From assembly GCF_009569385.1 (NCBI RefSeq), contig NZ_WBOF01000001.1, positions 434,001 to 498,000 on the forward strand: a stretch of DNA of 64,000 nucleotides. The letters are read 5' to 3'. The position numbers and the translations under genes are program-made. The notes under the pieces are model-generated. The model had not been told where the DNA came from and made no database searches. It saw only the letters and a list, made by a program, of their open reading frames with translations. Source of the stretch: Streptomyces kaniharaensis. GTDB lineage: Bacteria; Actinomycetota; Actinomycetes; Streptomycetales; Streptomycetaceae. Below, piece by piece: positions 1 to 19,500 of the stretch (positions are counted from its first letter, which is position 1; each line of letters starts with the position of its first letter).

Positions 1-550
1 AGTACTCGGTCATCAGGACGCCCAGCGAGCGGCGGATCAGGTTGAAATACGGCACGAACGAGGCCAGCATCCGCCAGCGCGCCCACCGGCTCATCAGCCC
101 GACCGGGGTGAGGAAGGGGTAGAGCGTCAGGCAGCGGCGGAACCTGCGCAGGTCGGCGCAGAACTGCCGGATCGGGCGGGCGTCGCCCGGCGAGAGGCCG
201 AGCAGGTGCGCCTCCAGCCGGTCCGGGTCGGAGTAGAAGTAGACCGCCCGGCCGTCCCGCCCGCGCACCACGTTGAAGGCGTCGAAGTTGCGCATCTGCT
301 TGCCCTGGAGGGCGCCGAGCTCCAGCCAGATCTGGTGCATCTCGTTGCCGGGGCCGCTGCCGAGCAGCCAGCTCACGGTGGGGTCGAAGGTGAACTCGCC
401 CCGCTCCCAGCCCGTGCAGCAGCCGCCGGGGATCTCGTGCATCTCCAGCACCCTGGTCCGGTAGCCGTTCATCTGCGCGTAGCAGCCGGTGGACAGGCCG
501 CTCAGCCCGCCGCCGACGATCACCATGTTCGGCCTGGTCGTCCCGCTCAT
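1..550 (-). CDS. ftdD: FAD-dependent oxidoreductase, phytoene-desaturase-like (partial; second PTM redox enzyme)
   Basis: About 183 N-terminal residues are present; the rest lies beyond the left edge. The product opens with an FAD-binding Rossmann motif (VIVGGGLSGLSTG) followed by ALEMHEIPGGCCTGW-type residues typical of CrtI/phytoene-desaturase-like enzymes, and is clearly paralogous to the next gene upstream. The ATG (548-550) overlaps the TGA of that gene (547-549), so the two are translationally coupled. In PTM clusters (frontalamide, HSAF, ikarugamycin) two or three such flavoenzymes reduce and cyclise the tetramate polyene into the carbocycles. The ftdD name rests on gene order only. 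Which rings it closes cannot be read from this fragment. Confidence 0.85.
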   Translation of the reverse strand, partial: MSGTTRPNMVIVGGGLSGLSTGCYAQMNGYRTRVLEMHEIPGGCCTGWERGEFTFDPTVSWLLGSGPGNEMHQIWLELGALQGKQMRNFDAFNVVRGRDGRAVYFYSDPDRLEAHLLGLSPGDARPIRQFCADLRRFRRCLTLYPFLTPVGLMSRWARWRMLASFVPYFNLIRRSLGVLMTEY

Positions 551-2212
551 TCCGCTGCTCCCACGGCTTGCCGGTCGAGCCGTGGCAGCCGGCCCCACTT
601 GCCGGTGTGCCAGGGCTCCTGGTTGTCGCTGGGCCAGGCCCGGAAGTCCAGGCCGAGTTCCCGGCAGAGGTACTGGACGGCGAACCGGCCGCTGGTCGCC
701 GCCCGGATCAGCCCGCCCATGCCGACCCACTGGCCCGCCATCGAGAAGCCGCGCAGGCCGGGCAGGCGCATCCGGTCCTTGTTCACCAGCCGGTTGGCGG
801 CGTCCTCGGCGTCGGAGAAGGCCTGCCAGGCGAGGATGCTGCCGTAGGTGTTGCCGGTGAACCGCTCGGTGGTGGCCGGCGACGCCACGGAGACCAGCTC
901 GATCCGGCCGGCGAGCCCCGGATGGGTCCGCTCCAGGAACTCGCGGACGAACGCGGCGACCTCCTGCTTGCGGGCCCGGTAGGCGCGGCGGTCGGTGCCG
1001 CGCAGCGCCTTCCACGAGGCGTGGTCGCTGAAGTACATGCAGTGCAGGATCGACTTGCCGGGCGGCGCGAAGCCGTCCGCGTACTGCGAACGCAGCTGCA
1101 CCACCAGGCTGTTCTGCAGCGCGCCGGGCAGTCGGGCGCCCTGCTCGGGGGTGAGCAGGTAGGTGGTGCTGTGCGGTTCGCCGGGCGGGAGCGGGCCGTC
1201 GACGCCGACGAAGGCCGAGACGGCCGCCGGGTACAGGTTGCCCGGGCGGTCCAGCAGTTCGTGGTAGAGCCGGTCGGTCGTCGGGCTGGTGTGGCGGCCC
1301 TCGAGCAGGCGGTCCACCGTGGTGGGGCCGTCGCAGGCGGACACCACGTGGTCGGCGTAGTGCGAGGTGCCGTCGCGCAGCCGGACCCCTACCGCCCGGC
1401 CGTCCTCGACCAGGATCCGCTCGACCCGGCGGCGGTAGCCGACCACCCCGCCCAGCGAGATGTAGCGCTCCTCGACCGACCGGGCCAGCCCGAGCGAACC
1501 TCCCTGCGGGAAGCCGGCGTTGCCGTTGTGTGCGGCGGCCAGGGTGAACAGGTACGGCAGCAGCGGGAAGCCGGCCGGCTCCTGGAGGAACATGTTGGGC
1601 AGCGCCCGGCGCAGCAGCGGGTCCTGGAACCTTTCCGCGAAGCCGCTCATCGGCGTGGTCGCGGTGCGCCAGAACAGCCGGAACCCCGGCAGGACGGCCC
1701 GTACGGTCCGCAGCCGTTCGGCCACCGTCCTCAACGGCGGGGGCGTGACCTCCCAGGGCAGGTCGAGGGCGGCGAAGCGGCGCAGGTCGCGGCAGAAGGA
1801 GCGGATCAGCGGCGCGTCGGCCGGGGAGGTCTCCAGCAGGTGGCGTTCGAGCCGGTCCGGGTCGTTGTAGAAGGTGACGGCCCGGCCGTGCTCGTCCACG
1901 ACGCGGTTGAAGACGTCGAACTCCGTGATCGACTTGCCGTCCAGGGCGCCGAGTTCCCGCCACACCTGGTGGCCGCCGGCGCCGGGGGCGGTGCCGATCA
2001 GCCAGTCGACGCAGTAGTCGAACAGGTAGCCCTCGCGGGACCACGCGGTGCAGCAGCCTCCGGGCAGCACGTGCTTCTCGAAGATGCGCGTCTCCATGCC
2101 GCTCATCTGCGCGTAGCAGCCGGTGGCCAGGCCGGCGATCCCGGCGCCGATGACGATCACCCGGGGCCGGCCGCCCGGGGTGCGGTCCCGGGCGGTCCAG
2201 TCCGGTCCGCGG

Positions 2213-2226
<14 letters not shown>
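547..2226 (-). CDS. ftdC: FAD-dependent oxidoreductase, phytoene-desaturase-like (first PTM redox enzyme)
   Basis: A 559-residue CrtI-family flavoenzyme. The FAD motif VIVIGAGIAGLATG lies near residues 24-37 and is followed by an EKHVLPGGCCTAW segment; the C-terminal region carries the usual second FAD-contacting stretch (RGFSMAGQWVGMGG). I chose the ATG at 2224-2226 because it overlaps the PKS-NRPS stop by 14 nt and the Rossmann motif then falls at the expected distance; a longer in-frame opening to 2472 would only add sequence inside the PKS-NRPS gene. Homologous enzymes in PTM pathways catalyse reductive cyclisation of the polyene tetramate. Position directly after the synthase matches ftdC of the frontalamide cluster. 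Confidence 0.88.
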
Positions 2227-11467
<9,241 letters not shown>

Positions 11468-11544
11468 GGTCCAATCCGGGGATGTTGGCGGCACGGCGAG
11501 GTCGTGGACGGCACTGCGAGGAGGGTGGGACGGGCCCGCGGGGC

Positions 11545-12402
11545 TCAGACGGACGGTCCGGGGGTCCGCATCCGGCGCCACGGGTGCAGCAGGGTGGCGG
11601 TGAGTTCGCCGGTGGCGGGGAAGGACGCCGGGTCGGCGAGCCCGACGGCGGCCGGGACGCGGCCGGGACGCCAGGTGTAGCTGCCGAACACGTGGTCCCA
11701 GAGCGACAGGTCCGAACTGAAGTGGCCGGCCTCGGCCAGGTCGGTGCTGTGGTGCAGGCGGTGCTGCTCCGGGCCGGCCAGGACGTGGCCGAACAGGCCG
11801 AGGCTGACGTCGATGTTGGCGTGTACGAAATATCCCTGGGCGACCAGAAATATTCCGACGGCGAATACTGACTCCTGGGAAAATCCGATCATGGCCAGCA
11901 CGAGTTGCACGGCGGCCTGCGCCACGAAAACGTCGAGGAAATGGTTGACGCCATTGTTGGCGACATTCACCTTCTCCGGAACGTGGTGGACGCCGTGCAG
12001 CCGCCACAGCCACCGGTTGTGGTGCGACCAGCGGTGCACGAGGTGGTCGCCGAGCGTGCCGACCAGCAGCGCGAGCGGGATCTGCACGCCGAGCGGCAGC
12101 CCCGGACGGGCCGGCGCGACCACGCCCACCAGAGCCGTCACCAGCCCCTGGCCCAGCGCGCCGCCCACCATGCTCAGCACGAAGTACACGGCGTACCAGC
12201 GGAGTTCGCGACGGCTCGGCCACCAGTCGGTCCGGTAGGGGATCACCCGCTCCAGCACCGACAGGTAGCCGATGGTACCGATCAGCGTCAGCCCGCTGAC
12301 CCGGTCGGGGTCCCAGTGGAAATGCAGCGTCGCCACCACCGCGGACAGCACTCCGAGGAGCAGAAGTGGATAACCGACCCGACGTGCGATGGCAGACAGC
12401 AC
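11545..12402 (-). CDS. ftdA: Membrane fatty-acid hydroxylase / sterol-desaturase family protein (PTM C-hydroxylase)
   Basis: 285 residues with several hydrophobic helices and the histidine clusters of the di-iron fatty-acid-hydroxylase superfamily: HRWSHH, HGVHH and HRLHH. It begins with GTG (12400-12402) preceded by AGGGAGC and is first gene of the minus-strand PTM operon, 77 nt before the synthase. In HSAF and frontalamide clusters the equivalent gene encodes the enzyme that hydroxylates the ornithine-derived carbon of the tetramate macrolactam, and its place directly upstream of the PKS-NRPS is a hallmark of these loci. The hydroxylation role is taken from those pathways, not shown by this sequence. 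Confidence 0.88.
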   Translation of the reverse strand: MLSAIARRVGYPLLLLGVLSAVVATLHFHWDPDRVSGLTLIGTIGYLSVLERVIPYRTDWWPSRRELRWYAVYFVLSMVGGALGQGLVTALVGVVAPARPGLPLGVQIPLALLVGTLGDHLVHRWSHHNRWLWRLHGVHHVPEKVNVANNGVNHFLDVFVAQAAVQLVLAMIGFSQESVFAVGIFLVAQGYFVHANIDVSLGLFGHVLAGPEQHRLHHSTDLAEAGHFSSDLSLWDHVFGSYTWRPGRVPAAVGLADPASFPATGELTATLLHPWRRMRTPGPSV

Positions 12403-12426
12403 GTGCTCCCTGGTTATTCGATGGCT

Positions 12427-12504
12427 GACTTCGGCGGACTTCGATCGCCGACTTCGAGGGCTCTATGGCCTGACTTCGAGGGCTAACGAAGACTCACGAA
12501 GACT
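12427..12504. promoter_or_regulatory. Repeat-rich control region between the PTM operon and the divergent P450
   Basis: Four GACTTCG copies start at 12427, 12437, 12450 and 12472. Two belong to a 13-nt direct repeat, GACTTCGAGGGCT, at 12450-12462 and 12472-12484, exactly 22 nt (two helical turns) apart. Two copies of ACGAAGACT follow at 12486 and 12496, 10 nt apart. Such helical phasing is typical of activator sites, including SARP heptad repeats containing TCGAG, and it sits between divergent promoters. No binding protein gene is in the window, so the factor is unknown. The 292-nt region between the two starts holds no gene. Confidence 0.6.
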
Positions 12505-12694
12505 GACGAGCGGAAACGAAAGCGATGTTAGCCCGAGCCGCCCGCTACGAAGCTGTTTCGACCTGCGGATGACCCGAATGACGGAATACCGCCGGGCGTC
12601 CTTGACGCCCCGCTGGATCGGACGCACCCGATCCGTCGAAACTGCTTCCTCACCGACAGTCGACGAACTCCCGCCCCGCGGGAGTGGAGGTGCC

Positions 12695-13873
12695 ATGTCC
12701 GTCGAGGAACGCACGCTGATTCCCCTGCACCGCCTGCAGCCCGCCGAGTTCGGGCCGCCCCGGCTCACCGCACTGCCCAACGGCACACCCGCCTGGCTGG
12801 TGACCCGCTACCACGACGTCCGGCACGTCCTCACCGACCCGCGGTTCGGCCGGGCGACGCTGTACGCGCCGGACGCCCCGCCGCTCGGCGCGTCCTCCAA
12901 CCTGGAAGGCGATCCCGGCTTCATCACCAACATCGACGGCGCCGACCACCGGCAACTACGGGCCCTCATGCAGCAGGCCTTCACCCGCCGGGCCATCGCC
13001 GCCTGGGTGCCCTGGCTGACGTCGGTGGTGGAACGGCTCGTCGGGGACGTCGCCGAGCACGGTCCGCCGGCCGACCTGGTCGCCTCCCTCACCCTGCCGC
13101 TGCCGGTCGAGGTGATCAGCCGGCTGATGGGAGTGGAGGACGTCGACCGGAAACGCCTGCGCCACTGGACGGACCACCTGTTCGCCGACCGCAACTGCCC
13201 GCTCGACGAAGTCCGGGCGGTACTGGCGGAGTTCGCGACCTTCGCGGCCGAACTCCTCGACGAACGCCGCCGACGGCCCGGCGACGACCTGGTCAGCCGC
13301 GTGGTGGTGGCCGCCGACCGACAGGGCGGGATCTCCGAGGAACGCCTGATCAAACTGGTCTGCGGCCTGATCGCGGGCGGCCACGAGACGACCGTCGCCA
13401 CCCTCGGCAACGCCCTGGTCTACCTGCTGGGCGAACGCCCCGACGCCTGGTCACGGCTCACCTCCGAGGACGCGGCACAGGCGGCGGCCGACCGGCTGCT
13501 GCACAACATCCCGCTGGGTGAGGGGCAGGGTGCCCTCCGCCGTTCCGTCCGGGAAGCGGTGGTCGGCGGGGTGGCCATCCCGGCCGGCGCGGTGGTCATC
13601 GTGGACCGGACGAGCGCCGCCCGCGACCCGGAGGTCTTCACCACCGGCCTGTCCGACGGGCTCTTCGAACCACTGGAGGCGACGACCCTGGCCTTCGGCG
13701 CCGGACCGCACTACTGCCTGGGGGCCTGGCTGGCCCGCATCGAACTGCGCCAGGCGCTCCACCGGCTCGCCACCCTGCTGCCTGGCCTGCGGCTGGCCGA
13801 GCCGGTCGACGCGATCGAGTGGCGGTGCGTGTCGACCACCCGCAGTCCGCGCAGGCTGACGGTGACCTGGTGA
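12695..13873 (+). CDS. Cytochrome P450 with degenerate ExxR motif, divergent from the PTM operon
   Basis: 392 residues. The heme loop FGAGPHYCLG carries the Cys ligand and the I-helix reads AGGHETT, so oxygen-binding elements are intact. At the K-helix position where relatives have EELLR followed by an IPLG segment, this protein reads DRLLH, so both Glu and Arg of the nearly universal ExxR pair are replaced. I start at the ATG 12695-12697 because GGAGTGGAGG precedes it and the protein then begins like CYP105/107-type enzymes; the in-frame ATG at 12389 adds unrelated sequence. PTM clusters often include a P450 for late oxidation, and the shared repeat region suggests co-control, but that role is inferred. 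A pathway P450 could also lie beyond the left edge. Confidence 0.88.
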   Translation: MSVEERTLIPLHRLQPAEFGPPRLTALPNGTPAWLVTRYHDVRHVLTDPRFGRATLYAPDAPPLGASSNLEGDPGFITNIDGADHRQLRALMQQAFTRRAIAAWVPWLTSVVERLVGDVAEHGPPADLVASLTLPLPVEVISRLMGVEDVDRKRLRHWTDHLFADRNCPLDEVRAVLAEFATFAAELLDERRRRPGDDLVSRVVVAADRQGGISEERLIKLVCGLIAGGHETTVATLGNALVYLLGERPDAWSRLTSEDAAQAAADRLLHNIPLGEGQGALRRSVREAVVGGVAIPAGAVVIVDRTSAARDPEVFTTGLSDGLFEPLEATTLAFGAGPHYCLGAWLARIELRQALHRLATLLPGLRLAEPVDAIEWRCVSTTRSPRRLTVTW

Positions 13874-13901
13874 CCTGAGCCCGGCTTCGGCGCCGCTCCC
13901 G

Positions 13902-13929
13902 CCCGGAGCCCGCGAGTGGGGGCTCCGGG
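13902..13929 (+). terminator. Hairpin after the first P450
   Basis: A perfect 10-bp stem (CCCGGAGCCC with GGGCTCCGGG) and an 8-nt loop lie 28 nt past the P450 stop. It should end that transcript, so the second P450 probably has its own promoter. Confidence 0.6.
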
Positions 13930-14105
13930 TGCGGGCGGCGCGGCCGGTCACCCGGGGTGGACGGCCACGCGGACGTCGGCGTCCGCCGGGAGCGCTCGAC
14001 CGGTCACTGGAGGTGATCACGCCGCCACCCGGACCCACCCGTCTGGCGTACAGTCAGCCGGGGCGGAAGCGCGCCCGCCCGGCTGTCGACCCGAGGAGAA
14101 GCCCC

Positions 14106-15356
14106 GTGACCGCGAAAGCGCAGCCCGTCCCGGAGCTGGCGGCGGACGTCGTCGAGCAGTGGCGCACCGAGAAGGCCGAACTCGTCGACCTGCTCGCGCG
14201 GGCGCAGCGGGACATCGGCGGCATCGCCGCGTTCCGGCTCGGCCCGACCCCCACCGTCCTGGTCACCGATCCGGAGGCCGTCCAGCACGTCCTCGGCCGC
14301 CACCCCGACCGGTACGTTAAGCGCTCGCACCGCGCACGGATGCTCGTCGGGGACGGCGTGCTCTCCGCGACCGGCGACGCCTGGAAGCGCCAACGGCGGC
14401 TGCTGCAGTCGCAGTTCACCGGAACCGGGATGCGCCGCTACGAGCAGCGGATCGCCGCGGCTGCCCGGCGGACGGCCGATCGCTGGGCGGGGTACGCGCG
14501 CAGCGGGGAGACGTTCGACGTCGGTGAGGAGATGCGGCGCTTCGCCCTCGACACGGTCTGGCGAGCGCTCACCGGACACCCGCTGGACTCCGATGCGGAG
14601 CGCGAACTCGCCTCCGTGGAGCGGGTCGTGGCCGCCATGCCGACCCTCCCCGCCGACTCCGGCGACGCCCGCGACGCGGTCGCCGAGGACCTGGCCCGGA
14701 TCGACGCGGTCTGTCACGCCGCCATCGACGCGGCCCGCGGCTCCGAGGCCCCCGGTGTCCTCCGCGTCCTCCTCGACGCCGGATCCCAACACCCCGAATA
14801 CACCGACCGGTTGATCCGCGACGAGCTCGTCACGCTGCTGGTGGCCGGCCACGAGACCACCGCCACCACCTTGACCTGGCTGTACCTGCTCCTCGACCGC
14901 CACCCCGACGCCCGCACCCGGGCGCTCGCCCACGGCACCGAGGGCGTCCAGGCGCTCGTCCAGGAGACCCTCCGGCTCTACCCGTCAGCGTGGGTGCTCC
15001 CCCGGCATGCCGCCGAGGACGACATCCTCGCCGGCCACCGCATCCCGGCCGGCACCGACGTCCTGGTCTGCCCCTACCTCACCCACCGCGATCCCGCCCT
15101 CTGGCCCGACCCCGACCGCTTCGACCCCACCCGCTTCACCTCCACGGGCACCCGCCCCGCCCACCTCGCCGCCTACGTCCCCTTCGGCCTCGGCGCCCGC
15201 GCCTGCCTGGGCGCCCAGTTCGCCCTACGGGAGACGACGGCCCTCCTCGAACTCCTCCTCCCCGCCCACACCCCCACCTTCCGCTCCACCCCCACCGGCT
15301 CCGCCTACAGCATCACCGTCCGCCCCAACGGCCCGACCCCGGCGGTGCTGCGCTGA
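14106..15356 (+). CDS. Cytochrome P450, class E-like
   Basis: 416 residues. It has the I-helix motif AGHETTATT, a normal K-helix ExxR in QETLRLYP and the heme loop FGLGARACLG. The overall pattern (ETLRLYP, PDRFDPTRF) is of the CYP102/CYP4-like group found in many actinomycete terpene and fatty-acid clusters, rather than the CYP105/107 type next door. The start is GTG 14106, chosen because GAGGAGAA ends 5 nt upstream. It stands alone between a hairpin and a convergent gene. A role in PTM tailoring is possible but unsupported; the substrate is unknown. Confidence 0.9.
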   Translation: MTAKAQPVPELAADVVEQWRTEKAELVDLLARAQRDIGGIAAFRLGPTPTVLVTDPEAVQHVLGRHPDRYVKRSHRARMLVGDGVLSATGDAWKRQRRLLQSQFTGTGMRRYEQRIAAAARRTADRWAGYARSGETFDVGEEMRRFALDTVWRALTGHPLDSDAERELASVERVVAAMPTLPADSGDARDAVAEDLARIDAVCHAAIDAARGSEAPGVLRVLLDAGSQHPEYTDRLIRDELVTLLVAGHETTATTLTWLYLLLDRHPDARTRALAHGTEGVQALVQETLRLYPSAWVLPRHAAEDDILAGHRIPAGTDVLVCPYLTHRDPALWPDPDRFDPTRFTSTGTRPAHLAAYVPFGLGARACLGAQFALRETTALLELLLPAHTPTFRSTPTGSAYSITVRPNGPTPAVLR

Positions 15357-15371
15357 CGTCCTCGGCCGGGC

Positions 15372-15401
15372 GAGGCCGCCACCGTCAGCGGTGACGGCCT
15401 C
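15372..15401. terminator. Bidirectional hairpin between convergent genes
   Basis: GAGGCCG-C-CACCG pairs with CGGTG-A-CGGCCTC around a TCAG loop: a 13-bp stem with one mismatch, between the P450 stop and the stop of the CAP-domain gene. Confidence 0.65.
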
Positions 15402-15455
15402 CGGACTGTTGCGGGTGGCGTGGCCCGGGCGTGGCGGGTCGGACCAGGACCCTCG

Positions 15456-16322
15456 TCAGCCGGCGAACTCGTGCACGCCCCACCAGCCGCTGGAGTCGTG
15501 GTAGAGGCCGACGCCGATCTGCGTGTAGCGGGGGTTGATCTGAGCGGCGTGGTGGCCCGGGGATTCGGTCCACATCTTCTGGAACTGCTCGGCGGCCTGT
15601 TCCCCGGTGAGCGAGGCGTCGCCCCACATCACGATGCACTCTCCGGTCAGCGTCCGGCTGCCGGTGAGGCTGGGCCCGGCACCGGAGGCGTTCTCCGAGT
15701 GGGCGAACCCGGTCTCGCGCATGTGGCGGGCCCAGTTCGCGGCGAACTCCGTCAGGTCGTCCTTGACCACGAGGGCCGGGACACCGTTGCGGGCACGCTC
15801 CTCGTTGATCAGCTTCAACGAGAGCGCCTCGGCGCTGCCCGCGGTCCGGCCCGGCCCGGTGGTGTCGGGGTTCGCCGGGGCCGGGGCGGGCGTCGTGCGG
15901 CCGGGGTTCGCCGGGGTCTTGCCCGACGCCGCGCTGTCCGTGTTCGGCTGGGCCTTGGCGGGCGCCCCGGTCGAAGTCTGGGCCGGAGCCTTGGGCTGGG
16001 GCTGGGCCGGAACCTGGGTCTGGGACTGGGTCTTCGCCGTGGGCGTGCTGGAGGGGGCCTTCGTGGCCGTCGGCGTCGTCGGTGCGGGCGCGGCCGGCGG
16101 CGGCGTGGTTCCCTGGCCGGTCGCGGAGGCGGACGCCGTCGGGGAGGAGACGGCCGCGGACGGCCGGGAGTCGACGCCGGTCGCCGCCGGCTTCGCCGGT
16201 GCGGCGGCTGCCGTGTCCGTTCCGGATCCGTCGTTCTCCGGACCGCACGCGCTCAGCGCCGCGCATATGACACCGGCGGCCATGACCGCGGCGATCATCT
16301 GCCTTGGACGAACGGAATGCAT
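15456..16322 (-). CDS. CAP-domain (SCP/YkwD-type) secreted lipoprotein
   Basis: 288 residues. The N-terminus is a lipoprotein signal with lipobox ALSAC (Cys26). Residues 27-155 are a low-complexity Ala/Pro/Thr linker, as in surface proteins that must span the cell wall. The C-terminal 120 residues form a CAP domain: LINEERARNG at its start, then HSENA, ESPGHHAAQI and GVGLYHDSSGWW, which match the conserved CAP cavity motifs. Such proteins are common in streptomycetes; biochemical function is generally unknown (proposed lipid binding or proteolysis). It is monocistronic, convergent with the P450. Confidence 0.9.
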   Translation of the reverse strand: MHSVRPRQMIAAVMAAGVICAALSACGPENDGSGTDTAAAAPAKPAATGVDSRPSAAVSSPTASASATGQGTTPPPAAPAPTTPTATKAPSSTPTAKTQSQTQVPAQPQPKAPAQTSTGAPAKAQPNTDSAASGKTPANPGRTTPAPAPANPDTTGPGRTAGSAEALSLKLINEERARNGVPALVVKDDLTEFAANWARHMRETGFAHSENASGAGPSLTGSRTLTGECIVMWGDASLTGEQAAEQFQKMWTESPGHHAAQINPRYTQIGVGLYHDSSGWWGVHEFAG

Positions 16323-16464
16323 GAAACAGACTCCCTGGCTTCTCCTGGCGGCTCAGGGCGACTGCGCGGCCGTACCACCGCGCACACGCCACCCCGACCG
16401 GCCGACGCGTCTTGCGCCGACATAGAAGGAGACCGGCGGGCTCGGTGGCGATAACACTTTCTGA

Positions 16465-16474
16465 TGAGATCTCA
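16465..16474. promoter_or_regulatory. Small palindrome between the CAP gene and the GH38 gene
   Basis: TGAGATCTCA is a perfect 10-nt palindrome upstream of the CAP-domain gene and downstream of the GH38 stop. It may be part of the CAP promoter; the short length makes chance occurrence quite possible. Nothing else stands out in the 209-nt gap. Confidence 0.25.
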
Positions 16475-16531
16475 GTCTTCGACGTCCGGATGCTGTCCCA
16501 TCTGCCTGCACATTCGGGCCGCCCTCGACCG

Positions 16532-19500
16532 TTACGGCTGCACCTCCAGCGCGACCGTCGGCGTGTACTGGCAGCGGCCGAACCACATCACCTTGGCCAG
16601 CGCCCAGTAGGTGCCGGGGTCGGTGTCCTCGGGCGCGGTGATCTCGACGTCGACGGTCGAGGAGGAGCCGGCCGCGACGGTGAAGCCTCGGACCGGGGCC
16701 GCAACCGCCTCCCAGGTGCCCCACGGGGAGACGAGTTGGAGTTCGCCGTGGATCTCGCCCCGGGTGCGGTTGGTCAGCGTCAGCCGAAAAGTGGTCCGGC
16801 CACCAGGGGTCACGCGGAGGGTTTCGCGGGACACCGCCACGTCCAGGCCGGTGTCCCGGCCGGCCGTCGCCGTGGTGCCCTGGGCGGCCGTCCAGTCCTC
16901 GGGGGCGTCCCCGGGAACGGGCAGCAGGCCGGGCTGGTCGCCGACGGCGATCGTCACGACGTCCTCGATCTCCTGGCCGTCGTGGGTGAGGCGGACCGCG
17001 GCGAAGTACAGCCCGGGCTCCGCATCGGAGGACGGTGTGAGGGTGACCGCGAAGCGCAGGTGGCCGCCCGCCTCCAGGCGGTACGGGCGGCTGCCGAGGC
17101 TCGTCCGCCAGCCGTCGGGCGGCAGGATGACGACCGTGCCCTCGACCGCCGCGTCCCGCAGCTGCGAGGACAGCACCACGAACAGCTCGACCGGTTCCCC
17201 CGTCGTCCGCAGCAGGCCGGGCGAGGCGCCCACGGACACCGGCAGGTAGCCGAGCGGTGCCGGGCCCCGGTTGTGCAGCCAGTAACGGGAGTACACGGGC
17301 TGTGCCGCCTCCGCGACGGGCCCGAGCGGCGGCCCGTCCACCGAAGCCCCCACACCGGGGGTCGCGAGCAGGGTGACGGTCTGCGAGCCGGCGAGGTCGA
17401 GGCTCCCGCGCACCGGACCGAGCGGCCGCTCCAGCAGGTCGGCGTGCTGCAAACCGCCCAGCCCCAGCGCCCCGCCGAGTGCCGCCGTCCGCCCGCAACC
17501 CGTCGACTCGACCAGCCGGACGGCGAGTTCGCGTCCGACCTCCGCCGCCGAACCGTGCGCGATCGGGTTGCCGGCCGGCTTGAGCGCGCCGAGCAGGATC
17601 TCACGCTGGGGTTCGACGCGCAGCCAGGACAGCGTGGCGGGCAGCGGTCCGTCCTGCGGCGGCACGATCCGTGCGTGGAGGGGGTGGTTGAACTCCTGGC
17701 CCCGGGCGGGCAGGGTCTGGGCTCGCCAGTCGCCCGCGCCTCCGACCAGGGCGTAGCCGAACTCGTGGGTCCAGTGCTGAAGTTGGAAGGATGCGCCGTC
17801 GGGCAGGGTGCGCCGGGGCGGATCGATCCAGACGCCGGACGGCCAGCCGGTGCAGGAGCGCATCAACGACAGGTGCAGCGCGCCGGTGGCGTCCACCGCG
17901 AAGCCGGGCAGGCCGAAGTTGAGCAACGCCACGGTGTGCTCCGCGAGTTGCTCACACGAGGAGCCGAACGGGCAGACGGCCTCGATGCGCGCGTCCGCCA
18001 GGTCGGCCACCAGCGGCGCGGGGTCCGTGACCACCAGTGCCGGCAGCGCCCGGAGGTCCCGCAGGTCGGCGCCGGGCTGCCAGACCTCGGCGAGCCGGGT
18101 GAGCGCGGGCACCCAGACAGCGCCGTGCGCCTTGAGCACACTCGCACACTCCTCACCCGCCCGGCCGATCAACTCCCGTGCCACGTCGTTGGTTTCCGGA
18201 CCGCCGACGACGATCCGGAAGTCGGGCAGGTTGGAGTCCACTTCCAGCCACCCGTACCGGGACCAGTCGGCGCCGGAGGTCGTGGCCGTGACACCGACCC
18301 GGGCGAGCGCGACGACCAGGTCACGCACGTCCGCGGCGTCGTCGAGCCCCGGAACGACCACCTCGGCCACGCCCAACGCCCGTTCGCCGAGCGGCGATCC
18401 GGCCGGATCCCGGAGCACCGCACGCGCCGTGGCGCCGAGGCCGAACCAGGTGTTGGCCGGGTTGTCGAGGGTCCACGGCGCCTCGGCGGAGTCGACGTCG
18501 GGCAGGGCGAACCCGCGCCCGACTACGGCGCCCGCGACCTCGCTGACGGGCAGCGCGCCGGGGAGGTCCACCGGGAACCGCAGCCGCACCAGCCGGTCCG
18601 CGCGGGAGTGGTCGATCACCCGGGTGCGGCAGTCGACCCGGTCCAGGCCGTGCCACAGCGTGACCGTCTGCTCGTAGCGGATCTCGTCGACCGTCCCGGC
18701 GATCACCAGCCGCTCGCCGAGCGGTCCGGTCTCCCGCCGCACCTCGGCGGGCGCGGATCCGGAGCCGACGACCGGCCCCTTGGGCACGAGGTGCCACGGG
18801 CCCTCGCCGAAGTCGGGGTGCTGCGGGTACTCCTCGTGGACGCGCAGCTCGTTGCCGATCCGTCCGGCCTGGATCAACTCCCGCTCGTGCAGCAGATCGT
18901 GGACGGAGGTCAGCCCGCCGCCCCGGGCGGGGTCGGCGCTCACCCGGTACCGTCGGTTGGCGATCGTCCACCCCTCGACCGCCGTCCAGGCGGCGGCCGG
19001 CGAGCCCTCCACCAGCCGCCAGGTGCGCCAGCCGAGCGCGGGCACATCGGCGGCGAGGAAGCGCAGCGTGCCCCGGTCGACGACGCTCGGCACCTCCGCA
19101 CCGGCGTCGTCCAGCACCCGCACGGCCCGACCGCCCGGGGGCAGCCGGACGGCAACCAGGTCGGTCCGGTCGAAGGACAGCGTGTTGGTGACGACGACCG
19201 GCGAGCCCTCGCCCACCGTGGAGATCCGCGCCGAAAGCGCGTCGAGCGCCGCGTCCCGGACGGCGGTGGCCAGGTCGTGCGCCTCCCGCCAGCCGCCGAG
19301 CAGGTCGAGGTACACCTGGTCGGACTCGGAGCCGGTGATCGCGTCGTGGTGGGCTCCGTACGCGAGGTGGCGCCACACCTTGTCGAGTGCGGCGGACGGG
19401 TAGCGGCCGAGCCCGTGGACGGTCGCCAGGGTGGCGAGCCGCTCCGCGTCCAGCGCGGCGACCTCGGCGGCCCGCTGCGCCTGCTTGGTGTCGATGTAGG

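Noticed and set aside
12389..12694. N-terminal extension of the first P450 from an ATG at 12389
   Set aside because: No ribosome site, sequence not P450-like, and it covers the repeat-rich control region; the ATG at 12695 has GGAGTGGAGG.
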